Origin: Luscinia megarhynchos
Lineage: Eukaryota > Chordata > Aves > Passeriformes > Turdidae
Direction: 5' to 3'
DNA length: 64,000 bases
Assembly (NCBI GenBank): GCA_034336665.1
Contig: CM067569.1
Location: 23,719,320-23,783,319 of the forward strand
Shown: one piece after another, positions 57,901 through 64,000 of the stretch
Layout: the number at the start of each line of letters is the position of its first letter
Position numbering within the stretch: the first letter of the stretch is position 1
Program-made: the position numbers and the translations under genes
The notes under the pieces: model-generated
What the model saw: the letters and a program-made list of their open reading frames with translations, nothing else
Database searches by the model: none
What the model was told of the DNA's origin: nothing

Positions 57901-59870
57901 ATCCCATCACAGCTCAGTGGGAAAGGAAACCCTGAGAGACAGAGGCTGCTGGGCCTCTGGCTAACTCTGCTTTTATCCTTCTTCCATTCTGCAGATTTAC
58001 TCTGCAGAAATATTTTGCTTTACTTAATATTTTCTCCTACAAAAGACTTCTCTCAAGTGAAACCACTCAATAGGGGTGCAGAGGTGTTATGCACTGTGCA
58101 GATGAGATGAGATGCTACTCCACCCACAAAGGTGGAGGCAACACTTCCTAAACAGTCATGTGCATCTTGTACTTCCCATGGGAAAGCAATTTATTCCCTT
58201 GAAAAGAGGAAGTTTTCTTTTAAACAAAAATAAAAGCAGAACTTTTAATATAGTCCTCCCTATCTTTCTGCAAGCACAGTGGGAAGGCCTATGGAAAAAG
58301 CCACATCCACTTACCATTCCTTCACATGAAATTTCTTCTTGTTACCTAAACCACCATCTATTTGATCTCACTGATGGAATGAAGTAACAAAAGTAACAAG
58401 AATCCCAAGCCATTGCTTCTAGATGGAATTCCTTTTCTCAGTGACAAAGAATTACTCTTCATCTAGCAGTACTCTGCTGCAAGGTTTTATCATCTCTGCT
58501 GTCACCACTGAGGAGTTGCTTCCTTGACTAATTCACCAACACAACAAACTTTGATAAGTCATCACACAACTATTTCTTTAAGGTACCAAGATATATCTAC
58601 TATTATGAAAAAAATAAGTCTATAATTTTTCAGTGTATCAGTGTTTTAATTTTGTTAGTGAAATAAATGTGATGGCTTCTGGAGCAGCACAGAGAAGTAA
58701 TCCTCATTTAACTTAGATGGGCAGGGTGGGGTGTACTCTCCTAAGCAATCTGAGGTTTGTATTTCCATGTGGAAAATACATCTTTTGTTCAAATCTCTGA
58801 TGTTTAACCATACACCTGTCAACTTTCCTTTTAAATACTCCATTTGAACCATTTTGGTTGCAGTCCTGGAAGTGGGTGGTTGTGACTCTCCTTGTTCTGA
58901 GCAGAACCCAGAGCAGTCATATCATCATTAGGTAATGACACCCTCGAGCTGACAGGCTTCCAAAATCTTTTTGGTCTCACAACTGATACAAATCTTCATA
59001 ATTGATTTGGATTGTGGGGCTGGTAATACAGCACTGAGTAGCAATTAATGCTAACATTTTAGTTTCATTTCATTCTGTCAAATACGCTTGACATTCTTTT
59101 TATGTGTGAGATTGCCAGGTATAAAGCCATGTGTCTCATTATATGCCTATTTGTCACCTCCCTTCTGATTGCTGACACAAGTGAGGCAGGTAAAACCTCC
59201 CTACTCTAAATTCTTTTAACTCACTGGTTTTACAAGAAGAATTTATAAAATATGTGTAAATCAGATCAATTGCCACTATTGTCACATTAGAAGTAAACAC
59301 ATGGGGAAAAAACCTATCTTCCATTTAAAATAACAATTTTTTTAAAATGCCTACATAAAGATATTTCCATTGTTGTAGTGCCACTTGGAAACATAATCAT
59401 ATTTCATTGTGATATATATGTGTTTCTGCTGGTTCAAAATTCAGCAGAGTTATATCTGTGCAAATCAAGCTGGCATTGGTGCCAGTGAGTCAAGGCTCCC
59501 ATACCAGCAGCACCAAGAGATGTGCCACAGAGCAGTTTACATTTTCCTCTACTGCTTTAAGCTAGGCTGAAATTCTTTTGGCAACTCATTCAACATATTC
59601 ACAGAGCATCAGTTTAATAAGAAATTATTATAGAAATTTCTCATCTTTCAGCTGTTCCATTATCTAGTGAACATATATTGTGTTTGATTAAGATTTGGTC
59701 TTGGTGGCCCATGATGTACTAAAAGGTTTTTTTAGGACTGATGGGCAGATGCTATAATCACTTGATCACTGTGAAACTACAGGTTGTTTACTTACTGTGA
59801 AGCTGCTGATGCTCTAGCAAACATTTTCAGTTTGGGGGGAAAAATTAACAGCCTATTCAGGATGTTAATA
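54915..59870. other. Unique AT-rich DNA, no gene seen
   Basis: Five kilobases with no gene I can support. Frames of 60-110 codons (e.g. 57026-57358 minus, 55094-55399 minus) have no known motif. There is a G-run patch at 56224-56242 and an A/C-rich run at 57656-57694. No LINE or SINE recognised. Confidence 0.45.
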
Positions 59871-59898
59871 CATGTGTTGTCTTTTCTCTCTTTGCCAG

Positions 59899-59920
59899 TG
59901 CTGGAATATTTATGCCTATG
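59899..59920 (+). other. Candidate 22-nt micro-exon
   Basis: A strong pyrimidine tract and acceptor (TTGTCTTTTCTCTCTTTGCCAG, ending at 59898) is followed 22 nt later by a consensus donor, CCTATG/GTAAGAA, with the GT at 59921. All three frames of the 22 nt are open (for example CWNIYAY or AGIFMPM). Length 22 is not a multiple of three, so skipping it would shift the frame. With so short an interval, coding potential cannot be judged. The case rests entirely on the quality and closeness of the two sites. Confidence 0.22.
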
Positions 59921-59924
59921 GTAA

Positions 59925-62900
59925 GAAATACAGCTCTTGCTATCTACTCATCTTGTGCACATTGACTGGGGGATGTATCAGCATCAAATAGGACATGACA
60001 GTTCCAAAGAGCTCTGAAAAGGTAAACCTGTGACATGACAAGTAGTGTGAGAATACCAGATCCAGGGGGGATCATGAAAAGGCTCTAATAAGTGTAGGAA
60101 TCTCCACCATCCAGATTTCTGTCTCTGCACTATAGGGGGTTACACACAATCTGGAAGGCAACTAGCAGGACAAATCCCACCCCCTTTAAAGGTTCTTAGG
60201 TGCTGGTCCAACAGACCCTGCTATGGTTTTATTGAGGAACTCCTCCAGCCTCAGAGGAGACTCAGGTGCTCATGCAGCCTCTCTCCTCCTCTGAGCACTC
60301 TGGGCACCCTTTGGGTTCAAAGGGAAGGGGGCAGGAGAGCTGGCTGAGGCTGGTCCTTCCTCATCCTACACTTCTTCCTTTGAGTCAGCACGGGGATGGG
60401 CCAGCAGAATTCCCACTGCTGAGCCTGGGGTTCAGGGGCTGTTACACAAATCACCTGAACAGGGTTACCTGAGCAATGGAGAAAATAGCTATGAAGATTT
60501 CTCAGGAAATCTTGAGACATTTCTGTCTCAATTTCCAATTTTATTACAATTTTTGGAAGCTGAGCAAGTTTCAGTAGGTTTCATCATTTGCTCAACTGTG
60601 AATGAGCTTTGGGAGTTCCTCAGTCCCCTCTTCATCCATCCATTCATCCACTCCTTTGTTAAAAAAGAAACGGTAAACTGAAACCTCACCACAGAGTATT
60701 GGTCCATTTGAAAATCCAGGATCTGAAATTAAAGAATTAAAAGCCTTTTTCTTTTTTTTATTTGTTTTTTGTTTGTTGTTTAAAGCACACTAGCTGTCCT
60801 TTGCAATATTAGTTAGCACTATTGCCTTGTGCACTTTGAAAGCCTTCAACCTGCAAAAAACCATTAACTTGCATTCAATAGTTAATTAAAAGTTAGTCTT
60901 GACCCATTGGCTAGGCAGCTTCAGTCTTCCAGTAATTCATAATTTGGTCTCCTCAGGATATGTCAATTCCCTAAAATTTTCAGCCTACTTTGTGCCATGT
61001 TGTTTTTCACTGCCTGAAAGAAGGAAAGCTTTTCTTTCAGTGAAGATGACAAAGAAATGACTGTTAGTGGTGGGATCAGCAAAGAGAGACCATGAGTTTG
61101 AAGGGCACTGCTGTAGAACTTTTTGTACTCTGTACTTGCCAGAGTTGTCTGTGCTGTACCTTTGACCAGGTGGCTGGTGTCACAGCTTCATTACAACCTC
61201 TTGAAGTGTATTGTGCAGCATGAATGAGTCTTTTGCAAATGTACACAGGCTGTGGTGGAAGGGGGGGTGAATAAATACATTATTATGTAATTTTTAAGGC
61301 TCCCTAAGCTCTTTCCTTTTTATGCAAGTTTAGCAATTTTATAAAATCCCATTTGAGTTAAATCATGTTAGAAAGAGCCTAATAACAGCTTTATTTCTTG
61401 TTATTAACTCATATTTCATTTGAAATCAAAAGCACCACAGAAACATTATTAAGTAACACTGTGATGTCACTGTTTGGGACTCACTGGGCTCTTTCTGTGT
61501 AGCTGCAATTGGTACCTGCCAGCAGAACTAATCAAATACAAAAGAGATAAAAGAGGTCACAGCATCAGTGTGTGTGCATAGCTCTGTGTGTCCATATCTA
61601 TAGATGTCTGCACACTGATGGTATAAGCTTGTATTCATACCATGGGGTATCACTGTTACAGCATAATCTTCTTCAATTAAGATTCTTTTTCCAAATGATC
61701 TCTCATGCTAGCATTTATCAGTTTTCTTTTTCTAATGATTGATACTTTTTCTATGATATGCTATTTGGTACATAGGACTTTATGGATTTAACAGTTTTAT
61801 TAATTTGAGAGCTTTCCTTTGCACAATTAAATACCTCAGTATGACAAAGAAAGTATCATAAATGAATTGATTTGTCACCCATCAGAATATAATCCAGCAT
61901 GTGGTTATTTCCCCTCAATTATCTGCAAACTTAAAATGTGACATAACATCCCTGCATCAACTGACAAAGGAATAAATGCAAATGTGGCTGGGTTTCACAA
62001 ATAACCTCCAGATTACTGGTGCTTCATATTAATTTTTATTCCTTCAGGAACAGTAGTCCTTGAGATAAACGTTTGTAAGTGAGCTTTGTCTCCCTGGAAA
62101 ACAACAGATAAGTTGTGATAAAATTTCTGTATTTGATCACATAACAGTGATGTTATGGAGGGCTGCATGCACCCAACATGATGTGGTTTCTCTTTAAGAC
62201 ACCTCCTCATGCCCATCACTTAGTGGCTACAATATGTACCCATATATTGCACAAACACAAAATCACTGTGAGCTCTTATCACTATGGGAATCTAAAAGGA
62301 TGGAGGATGAGGTTTTTCAGCACACACAACTGAAGTTTTCAAGGCCTGTAGAACTGACATAAAATCAAGATGCTGAATACTCTCAGGTGTCTTTGAAAGT
62401 CCCAAAGTCTAGAGTTCTATTCACATATTTTTCCTGCAAGAGCTGTAGTTGTTAAAAAAGTGATTCTATTTTGACCCATTGTGAAGAGGTAATTTAAGCA
62501 ATGCTGTGCTGAGATGGACCTGGAGCACTCATGTGATTTGTTACCACAGCCCAGGGTAGTGACTTCTTGAATGGTGAATTTTCAAACGTTGAAATCAAGT
62601 GAGCATTGTGAGATGCACTGAATTCTCTGGGATTTTTATTGCCTGGAAGTCTGGTAAAAAAAATTATAGGATCATAAGATCATGTCTCAGCAGAGGCCAT
62701 GATTAAACAAACAGAATTATATGTTTTAAAATTGAATAGACAATAACTGAATTAGCTTCCTACTGCCACAGTCTCAAGCCAAAGCACTAGGTGAAGGGAA
62801 GTTATTCCTAATGATATAAAGAGTTTGAAATGCTGCACAGGACCAGGGGAATGGAGATTTGCATTTCTTCCTTCTCCAGGATTGTAGCTTTTCTGCCTTT

Positions 62901-64000
62901 CACCAGCTGTCTTAAACCTGAGAGCAAATGAGTGTCACAGAAGATAATAAAAACCCAAATTGTCTTAAATTATGGTATCAGTTTATTGATATCCCACATT
63001 TTAGTATTTGAAAGCATTGAAAATAACAAATTTAAATATCTCAAAATATAAGAAAGAAAGCATCAGATTTATTCTTTGAGGCTAAGGATGGAATTATATA
63101 GGAGCACATGCTACTGGAACACTGCACTGCAAATATACAAATATAACATTTTATCGGGTCAGAAAAACAGGAGAATTCATGTCAAGTAATTCTTTCTTCT
63201 TGAGTTCTGTTTTCATATACTGTATGTGGTTACACAAAATTATTCATGTGCACTAATTCTAGGTTTTATTTGAGTTTGCAAGATGAATGAGAGACAGGCT
63301 CAAACATGGGGAAAATGAATAAACCTGAAGTAAATTCAAGGTAGACGAGTATTCCTCCTTTCCACCCTGACTGTTTCATTTCCACTCTGACCCATGATCA
63401 CTAATAAAGGTTTACAATATGTTTGGCATTAAAATAGGCTGATGTGTGCAAAGCATATATTTCAAAGTAAATCTGTGCCAAGACAGTTCCCATTAGGCTG
63501 TGTTTGCATAGGGGGAGGTTACAAGTGTACCTGCAGCAGGCCAACATATCTGAAATCTTACAGTTAGTGAAAAAATTAGGAAAATATGGAAGTGCCTGGA
63601 ATTTTCATAATATCCTCAAAATGCATTCATAATCACACATTCACAAATTTTCAAAATATTTATGGTTATCTTTTTCCCCAATATTTCAATCTTTTCTATA
63701 GAAAAGCCATCTCTGGCCACTCATGTTTCTGTTTATGTAATACTGTACTGCAGATACCCAATGGCACAAATGATTAAGATATCCACTACATCTAAATGAT
63801 CATAACAGATCAGGTCAGAATCACTTAAGAACGTACACTTAATTTTAACATTTATTTCCTTTGTGTTTGGTTTGCATGTTCTTCTTTTATGTCATATAGC
63901 AAACAGTTAAGTGGTTTATGGAAACAAGGAAAAAGGGTCGTTTCTTTCTGCTGGGTTTGCTTCCTTTTTTAAAATAAGTTCAAGCAATATAAATTTCATG
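59925..64000. other. Unique AT-rich DNA to window end, no gene seen
   Basis: No gene or repeat family recognised. A GC-richer piece at 60050-60480 is unassigned; its 68- and 73-codon frames overlap on opposite strands. The rest is AT-rich with short open frames only. Confidence 0.5.

Overview
This window looks like gene-poor, AT-rich vertebrate nuclear DNA, most likely from a bird. The evidence is the repeat content. There are two young-type CR1 LINE 3' ends (8.49 kb and 28.84 kb), a shorter CR1 tail (33.9 kb), and one much older LINE fossil of the CR1/L3 type (5.27-6.60 kb). Two MIR-like SINE relics are possible. I recognise no Alu, L1 or B-type SINE. I see no bacterial gene, operon, CRISPR array, tRNA or rRNA. 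None of the short open reading frames (60-145 codons) across the window resembles a protein I know. I read the window as intergenic or intronic sequence.

Layout: 0-20.5 kb is mostly unique AT-rich sequence with a C-rich, possibly LTR-derived block (1.75-2.22 kb), the old LINE fossil, one CR1 and a MIR-like relic. At 20.53-20.62 kb is the only stretch that reads like an ordinary internal coding exon: open frame, tandem CAGCAG acceptor, GTGAGT donor. It is a weak call. Directly after it lies a small isolated CpG-rich patch (20.70-21.18 kb). This contains a 56-bp tandem repeat that passes straight into a 3.2-kb minisatellite (21.13-24.36 kb) with a 17-19 bp unit, CTGCAGCTCCATGTCTCC and variants. 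From 24.4 to 64 kb the sequence returns to AT-rich unique DNA with two CR1 pieces, a MIR-like relic, a 28-bp AT palindrome, a T/G-rich low-complexity tract and two segments that might be conserved regulatory DNA (43.55-43.88 kb and 54.56-54.91 kb). Two weak splice-site-bounded candidate exons lie at 43.44-43.53 kb (minus strand) and 59.90-59.92 kb (plus strand).

The most notable object is the minisatellite. It has almost no stop codons on either strand, so it yields very long overlapping reading frames, up to 1143 codons. These are a by-product of the repeat unit, not evidence of genes. Its left edge seems to preserve its history: the CpG-containing motif CCGCAGCTCCAT of the 56-bp unit differs by one CG-to-TG step from the CTGCAGCTCCAT core of the amplified unit. 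No set of genes working together can be described here.
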